Of a DNA stretch of 64,000 nucleotides, positions 33,299 to 45,600 are shown piece after piece; the first letter of the stretch is position 1, and the number at the start of each line of letters is the position of its first letter. Where the stretch lies: the NCBI GenBank assembly GCA_013397865.1, contig VZTI01004827.1, forward strand, positions 298,704 to 362,703, given 5' to 3'. Below the pieces are notes generated by a model. It saw only the letters and a list, made by a program, of their open reading frames with translations, searched no databases and had not been told where the DNA came from. This DNA comes from Struthidea cinerea (taxonomy: Eukaryota; Chordata; Aves; Passeriformes; Corcoracidae). The translations under genes and the position numbers were made by a program.

Positions 33299-34738
33299 AG
33301 CTGTGGATGGCAGTGTTCAAAGTCGAGTGTTCCTGGGACCACGATGGCAAAACTTAATCAATTCCCACTTTAGACTCTAATGGAGTTTGGTGTGAGTGAT
33401 ACTGGGGCAGCAGCGTCTGTGAAGATGAGCTACTCTTGGAATTATAAGTACAATAAGTAGTCTCTCCTAAAATTTCCCAAACCAACAAGTAATTGTTTGA
33501 AAGTATAAAGCACATCATTCAGAGCCGCAGCACCCAGCACTTGATCCTAGAAAGAAACAGAGAAGACTTTGGAGTCTTGGTTGATGTATAGTTCCCATCT
33601 TCCCTGGATGTGCCCACGGAGCAATAAAGTGAGTAACAGTGGTTATTTGTGCCGTTACATTCCTTACCCAGGTTTCAGGCATGAGGAGATTTGAGCTGGA
33701 CTGGAACCACAGCAGAGCCCTTACAGCCAGAGCCCTTCCTCCTCCCTATCTCCCCTCTTCCTCTTGCACACCCCGAGCAAACAGAATTCATTATCTCATC
33801 TCAGCATTGCAGCTTTCTAAGTTCAATGTCAATAGCGAGTTAGGAAAGGGCAGGCGGGTCAGGGATTAGGACTCCGAACTGTCCTTGACGTTTCTCTGTA
33901 GGATGATCTGCTGTTTGCATCAGCAAGTGAAAAAAAATTCCGTCTCCTCTATCCTGGGAATGATCAGGATGGGAAAATGTCAGTTTAGGGGCTGACAGAG
34001 CTCTGATAAGAATGAGATAGAAATGGCAGGGAGTGAAGAAACAGAGAGGGGCAGAGGTACAAATACTGTCATTCTAAGTTTAAAATTTCATTTTTAAGTA
34101 TATTTGCGAGTGCACATTCTGTTTTCTTCCAGCGTTTCAGCCCATGGGCTTCTTTTTCAAGCAGTTTCATTTTAAGGAAGTCTGAATCTATTTTTATTTG
34201 ATTGGATTTTACAAGTTCTGGAAAGGTCATCCTGCCTGCCCTGGAAGCTGCAAATACATTCACTCCCACAGAATTACTTATACGCACGAAAATAGTTTCC
34301 ACTTTCAAAAGTATCCATACGTTCCTGGAGTTACCAGCTTGGTCCAAATTCTCAGGCTTAGAACAGGGGGGAAACAAAGTGTTTAGGTAAAAATATTTTT
34401 GAAGTGTGATGACCCCTGAACACAAATTAAATAAAAAATCACTGTGCTAGGAATGATTTGGGTTTTTTCAAGTTTCCATGCCCTTATTTTAAATTTGGAG
34501 AAAAAAACCTTAGCGTATTATTCACAGTGGGTTCAGTGTGTGGTCCAAGAAATGCCATCAAGGTAGTGCATTAGGCCCTGCGGTGTGTGCACACGTGCAG
34601 CCCCAGCTCCGCAGTGATTCACACGTGTCCGTGTGTGTTAAACAGCGCCCGAGCACGTGCTCTCACACAGCCATTTCAGATTCGGTCTGATCTGCTACGG
34701 GAACATGTGGTATAAAGGCAGAAAATAAATACCAGGGA
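33299..34738. other. Unique non-coding DNA
   Basis: Mixed AT-rich DNA with an imperfect CA/GT tract at 34575-34640. No gene or transposon is recognised. The ORF at 34069-34425 (minus) has no domain. Confidence 0.48.
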
Positions 34739-34858
34739 ATCATAGAATAATTTAGGCTGGAGGAGCCCTCCGGGGATCATCTGGGCCAGGCCCCCGCTCA
34801 AGGCAATTACGAATAGATCGAGTTGCTCAAGGACTTGTCCAGTCGAGTTTCTGCTCGG
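34739..34858 (-). repeat. CR1 LINE fragment, older sub-family
   Basis: Begins 'atcatagaataatttaggct', continues 'ggggatcatctgggccaggc', 'cccgctcaaggcaa' and 'gttgctcaaggacttgtcca'. It matches the CR1 type whose consensus reads 'gaagagacctccaggggatc'. Minus strand, 5'-truncated and more diverged than the 8313-8490 copy. Confidence 0.85.
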
Positions 34859-36308
34859 TGCAAACAGACTTAACACAAACCCCCTCCTGTATCTCTCTGC
34901 TTCTGTGTTGTCTGGGATGGGCAATAGTAAGAAACTTTTTCTGCTGATAGCAAGCACCAAGTAAAACATCTTTACTGTCACCTCAAGTCTGCCTGGGGGC
35001 AGCTAATTAAATAGATAAAAATACTCATAAGATACATTAAATATTACCACACCCCCCCATATTAATTACAGAAATAACTGCATGTGACTGTAAAATGAAA
35101 ACAACAAAAGGCAAGTGAAAAGATCTTCCTTGGATGGTTCCAGCTCTGTGGACAAGTCCAAAGACACATGAAAGTCCTTGTGCATCCATCTACACTTCCT
35201 GAGGCTGCTGGTATTCTGTGTAACCCTTTCTCAAAGCAGAGTAAAACCAGAAATTAACTGTAAATAATGCCACACCCTCTCTCTTGGTCTTCTTAGTCCA
35301 CATTCCTGGTTCTGCTCAGGTGTTTTCTACCTGGAGTCTGTAATTTAAACCAAGCTGTATCTTTTTTGAGGTATTGTCTGGCAATGACATCATTGTAATT
35401 CAGGCACTTGAAGACAGACAGGAGTTCTCTGGATTTGTGTCTCCCTTCCCTGGTTGATTCCTGTCTGGGTTTCCCAGCCGGGGTCACCCTCTGGCTCCTG
35501 GTGGCCCTTTGGGCGAGCGGGGTGACAGGTTGGTGAGCTCCCATGCACAAGGGACTGCGTCTCTACAGCCGTGGGACAGAAGGCGTTTTCACCAACCTTG
35601 CACGCGGGAGCCGGTAGCCAGCGCCTCAGGAACGCTCGTGTGAAAAGCAGAGGCGTTTGAAAGCTGACAGCCAGCATGGCTTCCTCCCTTTAGCTATTAA
35701 AAAAATATAAATTTTCCAGCAAGTCTTTTTAATGGCATATTAAAAATTAAAGATACCCAATCTACAGAGTATGTTAATACAGCAAATTCTTCAGCATTCT
35801 GCTGCAGGTGTGTTTCAGAGCAGAGATGGGCAGGGAGGACTCTGTAAGATTGTTGCTGTTGTTGCTGCCCAGCCCGGGCTCCAGAAACAGGGAGGGAGAA
35901 ATATTATTTCCAAGCATTTTAACTTACTGCCTGAGAGAAAACAAGAGTCGGTGGCTGTGTGCTGTGCCAGCTCTTCCTCAAAGCTGGGGAGTTAAAGTGC
36001 TTGGAAATGACAGGTCTGTCACCCCACAACCCTGGCTGGAGCAAGAGTTCAGTGCCATCCCCAGCCCAAGCCTGGCCTCACCACTGCTCGTCCGACCTTG
36101 GTCTCTGCCTGCAGGAGTCCCTGGGCGGCCTTTGCTTCATCTCCCTTTTCCTTTCAAACCTCATCTTGGACCTCACCTGCTTCCCTCCTAACATGATACT
36201 CCAGCTTCCCCCAGCAACTTTGCCAGGACTGCCTGGCTCTCAGAGAGGCTTTAGTGCATGGAAAGTAATTAAAGACATTAGAATTAAATTATTTGTTGCA
36301 AACTTTTA
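34859..36308. other. Unique non-coding DNA
   Basis: AT-rich at 34990-35110 and at 35690-35780 ('tttttaatggcatattaaaa'), the latter a possible regulatory patch. Otherwise mixed. No gene is supported by the short ORFs. Confidence 0.45.
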
Positions 36309-36370
36309 GACATGACAGACTGTTGGGCCCCCGCTGCTATTGTGCAGCGGGGGCCCAACCCCATCATGTC
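36309..36370. other. Long GC-rich hairpin (two-part inverted repeat)
   Basis: The inner arms at 36322-36337 and 36344-36359 are perfectly complementary over 16 bp (GTTGGGCC...CGCTGC against its complement), with a 6-nt loop 'tattgt'. A second perfect pair, 'gacatga' at 36309-36315 and 'tcatgtc' at 36364-36370, lies just outside, offset by 6 and 4 unpaired bases. In total 23 base pairs fold across 62 nt. No tandem repeat or CR1 is nearby. It could be a small-RNA precursor, a foldback mobile-element remnant or a fresh palindrome. Confidence 0.88.
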
Positions 36371-37477
36371 CACCCATGATCCTGCATCTTTCGTCAGGGC
36401 AAGGGTCATCCGTGAGGATCGGCATTTGGCTTTTGGTGGATGAATTTCTCCTTGCTCTTTGCCTTTCTTTGCACTCTGTACACAATTCCAAGCCCCAAAG
36501 CAAATGAACCTCCTGTACGTTTCCAAGCCAAGGCCACCTGAGGTTTTACAAGGTGCTCAGCCCCAGCACGGCGCTGGTGGAGCAGAGGGGCCCATCGGGG
36601 TCAGTCTGCTGGAACAGGAGTCAAACAGAAGCCTCTTTGGGATGGTGTCTAAGATTCCTATTAGGATCTTCTCTATCTGGGAATATTTCAGCCTAGAGAG
36701 GGAAGCAGCAATGCTCTTTGAGACACTCTCTAGTGTAAGCTCCATCACAGGGAAAACAGACATAATGGTGCTGGGACAGGGAGCGGGAACTTCAAACTCT
36801 TCCTTAAATGTCAGGGAGGAACATATCATCTGGGTGTAGCCTGTGTGGAAAAATGAAATAATCTGCAAACAGCCTGGATAAAGGGTAAAAATGTTAAAAA
36901 TACACTTAATGTGATAAAATAAGAATGGGTGCTGCAAGCCGTGGCATGCTTTGGCTTTCAGGAAGCACAGCCCTGAAGAAGTACAAAAGGCTTTTAGTTT
37001 GAGGTAATGAGGTGCATCTAATTATATTTAAGAAAGAACATCAAGAACTGCTTAAGAACACACTACCCACCCTTTTCTTTTCACCAGGGCTAGGCAGATT
37101 CCCAGTCCCGAGACACCGTTATTTTATAAAGGGTGAGGATTTCAGAGAACATCACAGAAAACAAGGTTATTTTCCCATAACTGTGGGAAAAAAAAAAAGG
37201 CAAAGCCTTTCTTGTCTGTTCTCTTCTTCCTCTCAATGACTCCCATTAGGGGAGGGAAAAAAATAAAACACAACAAAAAACAAGCAGGCCAAAATAAGCC
37301 TGGCCGTCATGAGAAATGAAGGCTGTCAGAGTGACATCTGACACCGGCGGGCCACAGCTGAAGAACAAGGGAAAAGTTTTCGGACGACTGTCACTGACCC
37401 ATAGTCCCTCGCTCCTAACCTTGCTCTCCAACATATGTTTCTCATTTCCTTGCTTATAGCTGGCCCAAGCTAATGAT
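36371..37477. other. Unique non-coding DNA
   Basis: Mixed DNA with a small 8-bp inverted repeat near 37168-37190 ('tttcccataactgtggga') and an A-rich run after it. The antisense-overlapping ORFs at 36459-36937 lack domains. Confidence 0.45.
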
Positions 37478-38641
37478 ATGTGTTTTGGCAGTCCTCCCGT
37501 GCTTGGCATAGTGCCTGCCTTGTTCTCATTGTCTCTGCTACTTACAGAAACCCCTTTCTCCGTCTTTCTCTCTCTCTCAGAAATTCAGCTTTGTACAACT
37601 CCAAGTATGCAAAGCAGCTCTTGCTGCCCGAGCTACCATCTCCCAGCTCCTCCGCCCGTGTCCCCGGCCCTGCACCACCGGCCAGACACGCCGATAGAAA
37701 CACAGGGAGACTGCCACGGACAGGACTCGAGCTGGGTGGAAACAGTGGAAAATCAAACATATTGGCCCATTTGAGCCTTGCTAAAAATACGGAGAGCAGG
37801 GCTATTCTGAGGGACGATGGCATGGGAAAGCTCTGCCTGGAATCCTGGGTCCCTCCGAGCAGACAGGGCCATCAAGCAGACGTGGGAAGGGGAACTCAGT
37901 CCAGCCCCAGGGGCAGAGGGCACCATGCTTGGCAGACGCCGGGACAGCACTGACCGGGGCTGGGTGCTGCCGGGACGGCTCGTTTGCTGTCTGCAGTCAG
38001 TAATGGTGGTGGATACGGACAGAACACACGTTCTTCAGGGGCCCGGGGCAGCCACTGGCTTCTGTGGGATGGGGACCACACCTGGGAATGAGTTTGGGTT
38101 GTGCCTGTATCCCACACCTCAGAGCACTGCTGGTTCGGGAGCGTGGGACGGCGCTTGGGGTGAGGGCTGCCCTCGCTTCGGGGGGCGCAGGCACTGTCAC
38201 ATCCCGACACATGGATATTTGCTTTGTGTTGGCCTGAGGGACTGTGTCCCCTGGATCCAAACAAAAGGCCACTACTTCTTCATGAGGCACAAACCACCCA
38301 AAATGCCACAGCAAGCAGAACAAGTGGCAGCAGTGAGCAGCAACTCCAGGCTGCAGACCAGCCCTGCCCCAAAGGTGTTTGATGAATCTCACTGTTTTCT
38401 TCTCATAACCTTCCCCATACAAAAAAATACAATTTATGTGTTAGTCTGGGCAGTGTTTTGGCCACCCTGGCTAAAAGCACAGGATTTTAGAAACTGCAAT
38501 TTCTTCAACATAGGCTTTTTTCTAGACACGGGATTATATGGTTGTATTATATACATTTACTTATCAAAGGCTCCATCACCTGTTTGTCCTCTGTATATGT
38601 ATATGTTATATATAAATATTCTCAGTCAGTGTGCAAAGTAA
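37478..38641 (+). other. Unusually long open stretch, probably not coding
   Basis: The longest open frame in the window (274 codons, 37817-38641) lies here. The same frame is also open at 37478-37774, closed only by stops between 37772 and 37817. A strong 3' splice-site-like tract, 'tctttctctctctctcag', ends at 37580. Against coding: no domain, a translation that degenerates into I/Y/L-rich runs from AT-rich DNA after about codon 200, an antisense frame open over 37997-38422, and no donor or partner exon. A lineage-specific or non-coding transcript cannot be excluded. Confidence 0.3.
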
Positions 38642-39344
38642 CTTTATTTTGTGCTAGCAGAGGCAGGGTGGTGATGGTGATGTAAAAGCCAGTGTGTCAC
38701 ACTCAGTTACATCAGTGTACAGCAGGCGTTCCATAGGATTTTGCACCCAGTGTGGTGGTTTTTAGGCTATTACCACTGGTTTTATATCCAGGGCAGGGTG
38801 AAGGACTCACACTGGTAATTTATCAAGAATTAATCTCTGGCAAGAAGAAAGCCATGCCATCGTTTTAAAGTTAACTTTAAGTCAGTTAACTCCAGCCACT
38901 CCTCTGTGTTCGGTGCAAAATATTTAGGTTCATTTGTGAAAGAGGGAACTGCAGAATTTCAGCAGTGAACTCATCCTCAGCATGATGAAAGTGAAACTTA
39001 AATTTTTCCTTCTTTCCTCCTCTCTTTTCTGACACTGTCATCCACTTTAGTGCCTGCTCTTTTAGAGCCTGGTGCCGTGTCACCGAAGTTAATGGGAGAT
39101 TTTCCATGCGCATTGTCTGGGAGCAGGAGCAGACCATTACCAGGGCTCGTCACCCCCGCGCCACATTCAGCTGTTTCCTCTTTGTTCCCGCTCCTTGTAG
39201 CAAGGTCACTGCTGAACACTTTTCATTCTTCCCCTGCTCTATCCACAGACACCGCTTCTCACTCGGGAACTTTACTCGCACTCTGTGATCTCGGGCGCTG
39301 ACTGCGGTGACCCCCGATTTCTGTCCTTCCTGGTTGTTGGGGTG
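38642..39344. other. Unique DNA including a 16-bp palindrome
   Basis: A perfect palindrome TTAAAGTTAACTTTAA sits at 38865-38880, centred on GTTAAC. Otherwise mixed sequence with no gene. The region 38750-38790 has wording that might be an eroded long terminal repeat, but I cannot support that. Confidence 0.45.
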
Positions 39345-39496
39345 TAATTTGAGTGAGAAGGGACCTTTGGAGGTCACCTTGTCCAAACCCCCGCTGAAAG
39401 CAAGGCCAACAGAAATCAAGCTGCCGAGGGCCCTCTCCAGTCAGGCATTGAAACCTCAGCAGCCTCTCTGGGCCCCTGTACCACTTTTTGACTGAG
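39345..39496 (-). repeat. CR1 LINE fragment
   Basis: Contains 'tttgagtgagaagggacctt', 'ggaggtcaccttgtccaaac', 'ccccgctgaaagcaaggcc', 'aactagaatcaggttgctc'-related decayed text, and 'cctctctgggcccctgtacc'. Matches a CR1 sub-family (consensus 'ggacctttggaggtcatc') on the minus strand, moderately diverged. Confidence 0.87.
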
Positions 39497-42400
39497 TTCA
39501 TTGCAGATTTGTTCGTGTGTCACCCCTGACTGCACACCCCACCAGGACCTGCCTCCATCCCCTTATGCCATTGCTGCACATCCCCTGTTTCCCAGGCAGT
39601 CCCTCTGCTCCCCTCCAACCTGCCTGGTGCTCCTGAAGCATGCTCTGAGTCTCAGTGGGCTCCATTTCCCAGCATCATGGGCCAGGGAGCCAGCTGGGGC
39701 CAGCAGACACCTTGTCCTGTGCCCCACGGGTCCCCATGAGCAGCATTTCCGAGGCTCTAGGGTGTCACACAGTCCAAGGGCCAGGAGTTCTGTGACTCTG
39801 TCTTAGAGTGATCCCAAAGCCAACTTTCCTGGACAGCCATGACAACTGATTCCCCTGTGGGACCTGAAGCACCTCTGCATTCTGTCCTTCTTTATTCTGT
39901 TGTTATGTCCCCAGTAAATCTCTGACCGAGCATAAATCCAGAACCACTTGTCAGGTTTTAGGGCTGCTTCTTTAGAGGTTTTGGAGGATACAGAGAGAGG
40001 AAATTTGCATTTTGGAGACCTGTGAGTTCTACAAACTGGCATGAAAATAAGAAAGAAGCATCAAGATCTTTTTAAGGCACATAATGAGAGAAAAGGGCAG
40101 GAAGATTTGCAGGAAAATTGTCTCTCAGAGCAACACGTGAGTTATTAGGGGCTGGTGAGTTTGCTGGACGAGGCTTGGCCAGGTGTGTGTGCAGGGCACT
40201 TCTCCTGGTGCGGAGTGGCTGGGCAGGTGCCGTAGGAGCGCCCAGGGCTCCAGTGCAGGGCAGGAGGGCTGGTGTTTAAATGGTTAAAATATCACCACAT
40301 TTGGCTGTCTTGGGTTTCTCATAAACATTCAGCAAAGCACTTTCATTCAATCACACATATTAACTACTTAAGTTCCCCTCTCCAAGGATGTGGATTGTTA
40401 TTTTATGCCAAATGTGCTGTAATTAAGTTTGACATAAGCACATGGATTAAATATGTGGTTTGGTGGGCAAATGGGAGATGGCTTTTCCTTCTGGCCATAT
40501 GGAGGATGCAGCCACATAATGTGAGGCAGAGGGAAAGGATTCTTTACTCTTTATTTTATTTGGTGGTGTTTCTTTTATTAAAATTGCTCAGATTAATCAG
40601 TCAGTACCAAGAACATCAGTGTTGGTTTAACCATTTTTGGAGGAAGGGAACACCCTGGCTTTCTCCATGCACTCCCTATGAAATACAAGGATATATGCAT
40701 GCCTGCATACAGAGGTATGTTAGGGATATACTGGATAATAATAGATTGTTTGTGAATTGTCAGTGAAGTCTTTCCTGAGCCTGACCACGATTGGTTTTAA
40801 TTGTCCAACCCCAGTAAGAACACTGTGCCTTGCAGTGGTGTAACATTGGTGTGCACTTGCAAGTTATGGTTTGCAATGATAGAGACCTCACTTGAGGGCC
40901 TTGACATCATCATTATTATTATGATGATGATTGCTACTACTACATCCTACTTTAATGTCAATAGCATCTACACCAGGACATGGTTGTCATGGTGCTTGTC
41001 ACTAAGCTCATGAGAAAACTTGACATTTATTCCATAAATAAAACTGTCTCGTTTAAGGCCAAATAAAACTGATGATAGAAAAATCATGGGGGTAAGGAGA
41101 TGAGGAAGATCACATCCTCATGATCGGTGTGCACCGGAAATGATCATTTCAAATTAAATACTGCATTGTAAATGCCATAGGAAAACAAACTTTCCATGTT
41201 CCTTTACACGTCCCTCCTCTCCTATGAAAGGTGGATGTAGAGTCAGTTGTTACTTGTATATGAATTTATTGAATATTTATTTCTTTTCCCAATTCCCTGT
41301 ATTTCAGCAGCTTTGCTGTCATTTCAGTTCCTGAATTCTGCCATCTGATGTAACGTCTTGTACCTCTTCGTTTAGAAACTGACCTTTTGGTCAGCAGACC
41401 AAAGTTACTCACAATTTTGTGTGTCCAGCATTAAATGCTACGAAGGGACCTGATGTTCAGGCATTTTGTGTTAGCTGGTGGCTCAAACTGCTGTGCCTTA
41501 GGCAAAGACCCAGGTGGATGCTGGACACCTGCAGGGGAGCACTGCAGTCCTTCACTTGTGAGAGATAACGAAGCTCTTAGCCATGCACCAAATGGGCATC
41601 ACCAAGTGGATGAGCCCCTTGCAAGGCTCCTGGCAGGGCTCCAGTGATTTGGTTTTGGTGAGTGAATCTGGAAAAGAAAACTGCAGAGTTCAGGGAAGAG
41701 CTACAGCAGGGGTTGGTGGTCTGGAAAATGTCCTTTGCATTGAAAAAACAGAGAAACTTAATTTAGGTTTTATCCAATGAAACTCACGGACTGTTAGGAC
41801 AAGTTTTTTAGGAAGATGAAGGAATCTATGTCACTTAGCATTTATAGTTGAAGATTGGGTGATATCCAGTGACATCCTCCTCCACAGGTTCACCTTCTCC
41901 ACCTTGCAGCATTCAGTCTCGGTGCTGTTCTTGTTTGTTTGAACAAGCCCTATGATTCCCTACAAATAAAAGTATCTTGTTCAGGTGTTAAGGATATTAC
42001 CATTTTCTAATGGGCTGAGCCCTGAGGTAATGGACAAGTGTTTCTGTAGGATCCGAGTGAGTCATTCCTCTCTGCCTGGCCTTCCTGGACATTTTCTGTC
42101 AGACCTCCACTTACTTCACATATTGTGGGCAAAGAGCATCCCATGAAGTGTTTGGTTTTCCAGTTCTGAATGGAAGCCTGGAAGCTTTCCTCATAGCTCT
42201 TTTCCTTTGGGAAATTGGGGCTTGTCACACATTTACAAGACTGCCATAAGTGAGATTTGGTGATGTAAGAGTCCACAATGAAAGTTGCTGAGAAAACTAA
42301 AAACAATAATTACTTCCAGTGCAATACCATCAATGTGAAGTGTGTCTCCATCCTTCATCTCTTTGCTGGCACGTGGCCAGTGTTACCTTCTATTGCACAC

Positions 42401-42999
42401 TCAGGTCAATCCTGTGTGCTTTTAAAAGACCTGCAACCAAAGTCCCTCCCAAGCTCTGCAGAGACTTTCCCATTTCTCAAAGACATATCAAGGATTAGCC
42501 AGAAGCCTTTGAAGAGTTTCCAAATGATTCTTTTAAAATTATTAGATACAAGTGTTCAGAGTTCGTGATTTAAAATTCTTTATATTTAACAGATGGTATT
42601 TAACCTACACCTTTACTGTTACATGATCTTGATTATCTATTTACATCAACCACTTTGATTACAAATGTGCACCAGGAATGTTTTACTCCACAGTTATTGA
42701 CATTTTTCCCATCTCTGTTTAGTAACAGTTAATTATTGCACATAATAATCAATTATTTGAATTTATCGTATCAAAGGTGAACTTCAGAACTCACAGGTTT
42801 ATTGTTTGTGAGGGTTCTGTGGGTAGTGCTTGACACAGCTGGCTCTTCTTATAAGTTGTTCACACCCATCAGCTTTGGCTCATACTGATCGTCACAGATG
42901 TTTCCTTGTTTAATTTGTTGTACTTTGATTCCTGTTTTTTATAGCTGCTTTCATATCCTCTTTTAGAAGAGATGTATAAACTTCCTTGTGAAGAGAAAT
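39497..42999. other. Unique non-coding DNA
   Basis: GC-rich to 40260, then AT-rich. A trinucleotide palindrome at 40905-40929 is listed separately. At 41025-41075 two AATAAA-type motifs ('ataaataaaactgtctcg', 'caaataaaactgatg') could be polyadenylation signals of an unknown + strand transcript, but no exon leads to them. AT-rich blocks run at 42540-42790. Confidence 0.42.
40905..40929. repeat. Trinucleotide-built palindrome
   Basis: CATCATCAT, then TATTATT, then ATGATGATG: three adjoining triplet tracts make a 9-bp-arm inverted repeat with a 7-nt loop. Probably microsatellite slippage. Confidence 0.8.
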
Positions 43000-45002
43000 T
43001 TGCAGCTTTTGGGGCACCAAATGAATCATCAGATCTTGGCTGGTTTTCACAGGGAGTTTTCAGGTTATTTGTTCTGTTCCACACAGGTGTCTTTAGGGTT
43101 GGGAGATTTACTCTTTTCCAACACATGGGAATAGCACTATGTGGGTTTTTTAAGGAATATAACCAGTCTTGGCTGTTTGTGCGTTTAATCCACTCAGGGT
43201 TTGCTCAGCAGGAAGAGGGGCCGATGCTTCATGGCCCCATTATGGCAGTGGACATAGCACAAGTCATATCCATTTCTCAATGACCTTCCACCCTCTCCCT
43301 TTGGGGCTTTTTTTTTTTTTCCTTTTTCTTCTACTGGAAATGGCTGAAAGCAAAACCCAAACATTTAAACATCACCGTATAAAACCAGCTCCTGTGCTCT
43401 ATGAATACCCAATGGTTTCTGGACATCTACATTGAGAATCCTGGTTAAACCTCCAGAAATGCTTCTCTGCAGCTGGCAAAGGCAGGGTGGAGAAAGGTTC
43501 CTGAGCCTCTGTGGAGGATTTGCTGGTGGCAGCTGAACCCAGGGCTGGTCGCCAGGCTGGACACGGCAGCTCCACGGGTAGGGGGTGGACCCATGTGCCT
43601 GGGTCAGAGCCAGCAGTGCCAGAGCCCTCCCCCAGGTCCCACCTCTTCGACACGTATTTTGTTGGATCTGGGCAAGGAGGGGGTTGGTTGGTTGCTCCAA
43701 CACAGCCCCGTGCCTGCGGGTATTTGCTGAAATGTCGATGTCAGCCCAAAGAAGGGATTTTGGCTGCGTGGATGGGTTGGTGCAGTGTGGAACTGGAGGG
43801 TCTCAGCATTACACAGTTGGTTCCACGTGCCCCCATTGATGAGCAGCCTGAGCCCCCGTGAGCCTGGCCCAGGGCTTGTCCTGCCTTGGGGCCACGCAGG
43901 TGCTGCAGCTGCTGGACAGCATCCTTGGGGTTTGGTCCATCTGAACCGACCTGAAGGTCACCCAGAGTTTGTGGGCGGCTCGTGCTCACCGTGGCTGTTC
44001 CTGGGAGAGGAGAACCCGTGGGTGGGCACTGTGCTCTGATTTCCTGTGTAATGTCAGCGTCATCTCTGTGAGAGTTGGAGCAATCAGAGGTATCTCAGGA
44101 TTTCTTACACTTGTGCATCTCATCTTCGTCTCCTCAGGCCTAGGCTGAAGTTCTCTTAAAGAAAAGACAGACTTGGGGTTTATTTTCTTTAACTTTTTTT
44201 GAAGTTTCCAATGGCACTGAGGTGAATGTGCTGACTCGTGCAGAGGGACCTGCCAGGAGGTGTCACCAGGATCATTTCAGGTCTGTCACTTAGGACACAG
44301 ACCTACAGGGCTGTTCTTGTAGAGACCAGAGACACAGACTCACTCTTACAGGAGGTGTTGTTTCAGAACCCCATCCACTAACATCAGCACCAGCACTACT
44401 GACTGCTGGCACTTTGCTTTGTGTGATACAAACCAGGGTCATTTCCAGCTCTTAAATATTGAAACATTATTGAAAACCTCCTCTGTTTGCTTACTGGTCA
44501 ATGTTTAATCATAGGTAAATGTTCCACATAAAAACAACAGGTTATCATTCAAGTTTAGCAAACTGGCTGCTTCAGGCAAAGAGGTGGGATTGTGTTCAGG
44601 CTTGTGACATACACATACAGGCAAAGGGACCCGAGACAGCAGAAATGGCACGTGTCCTGTGGGATTGTTGTGATGGATTTATCGCCGTTGGCACAGGTGT
44701 TGGTGATGAGCTGTGGCACAAGGCGGGTGAGAACCTGGCCCTCAACTCGTCTGAGCCCCAGAGCTGGTGTAAGCACTGGGGAAGTGCTGAAAGAGGAACA
44801 GGAAACAGATGGGAGATGAGATTTCTTAGAATGCCGCAAATTTCTGAGAGTTTCCAGCCCAGTCCCACACCTGGGAGAGGCAGGGCAGCCTTGAGCTGGT
44901 GTTCTTACACAGGGGTGCAAGGACAGAACCAGAACAGAGATAGTGAATTCCCAGGTAACAAAGTGAACACTATAAGCATTTTTCTACTCCTGTGGGGTTT
45001 TG
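43000..45002. other. Unique non-coding DNA
   Basis: T13 run at 43308-43320. GC-rich at 43500-44040 with opposing open frames and no domain. Mixed sequence follows. No transposon is recognised. Confidence 0.45.
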
Positions 45003-45028
45003 AAAAAAAAAAAAAAAAAAAGAAAAAA
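45003..45028. repeat. Poly(A) tract, A19-G-A6
   Basis: Nineteen A residues (45003-45021), one G and six more A. It could be the tail of an old retroposed sequence on the + strand, but I recognise no body upstream. It lies directly left of a CpG island. Confidence 0.85.
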
Positions 45029-45074
45029 TTTTAACCCTCTAATTTTGTATCAGAGAGCGAGGGGTTCATCAGCC

Positions 45075-45600
45075 CTGGCTCCGTGCAGCGCGGGCAGGAG
45101 GAGAGGACGGGACGAGACCGTCCGTGCTGGCTGGGCGCTGCCCCGGGAGCAGCGGGGACGCCGCCGGGGCCACCCTGGCCTCGGGGAAGCTGCTCCCGGC
45201 CCCGACGCGCGGCCACGGGTTTTCCTCGGGCGATTGTGTTGGCAGTTTTATTTATATTTTCCTTCAGAGCGGAGCTGAGCTCTTTAACCACGAAGGGAAA
45301 TTTAATCTTTTTGCTGATAAGACGGTAAAATACTGCAATCCGGCTGACCTCCTGAAACCAGATCCAAACAGCCGGGCTGTCCAAAAATCCGAGACACCCC
45401 TCCCCCTGCCCCACGACTGCATTTCCCCGGTGACCTCAGGCAGCCCGTGGCCAGCCCGGATCCTTTGAACACATCCCGGAGCGCGGCGATTAGAGACGCT
45501 TTGATTGCCCAGCTCGGCGGGTCGGGGGCTCCCGGCCTCCTCCGGGCTCTGCTCCGCAGAGCTTTAAGGCAAAGCTCCTTCCTCCCCCGCCGGCCCCCTT
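45075..45600. promoter_or_regulatory. CpG island with AT-rich centre
   Basis: CpG-dense parts at 45080-45235 ('gggacgccgccggggcc', 'ccccgacgcgcggccacggg') and 45460-45600 ('cccggagcgcggcgattaga') flank a less GC-rich core at 45240-45350 ('gcagttttatttatattttc', 'tttttgctgataagacgg'). No exon is recognised. Candidate promoter or developmental CpG island. Confidence 0.55.

Noticed and set aside
38750..38800. Possible endogenous retrovirus long terminal repeat edge
   Set aside because: Only a short 'tgtggtggttttt'-like resemblance. There is no paired repeat, primer-binding site or internal viral sequence.
41025..41075. 3' end of a gene (two AATAAA signals)
   Set aside because: AATAAA is frequent by chance in AT-rich DNA, and no exon or coding remnant lies upstream.
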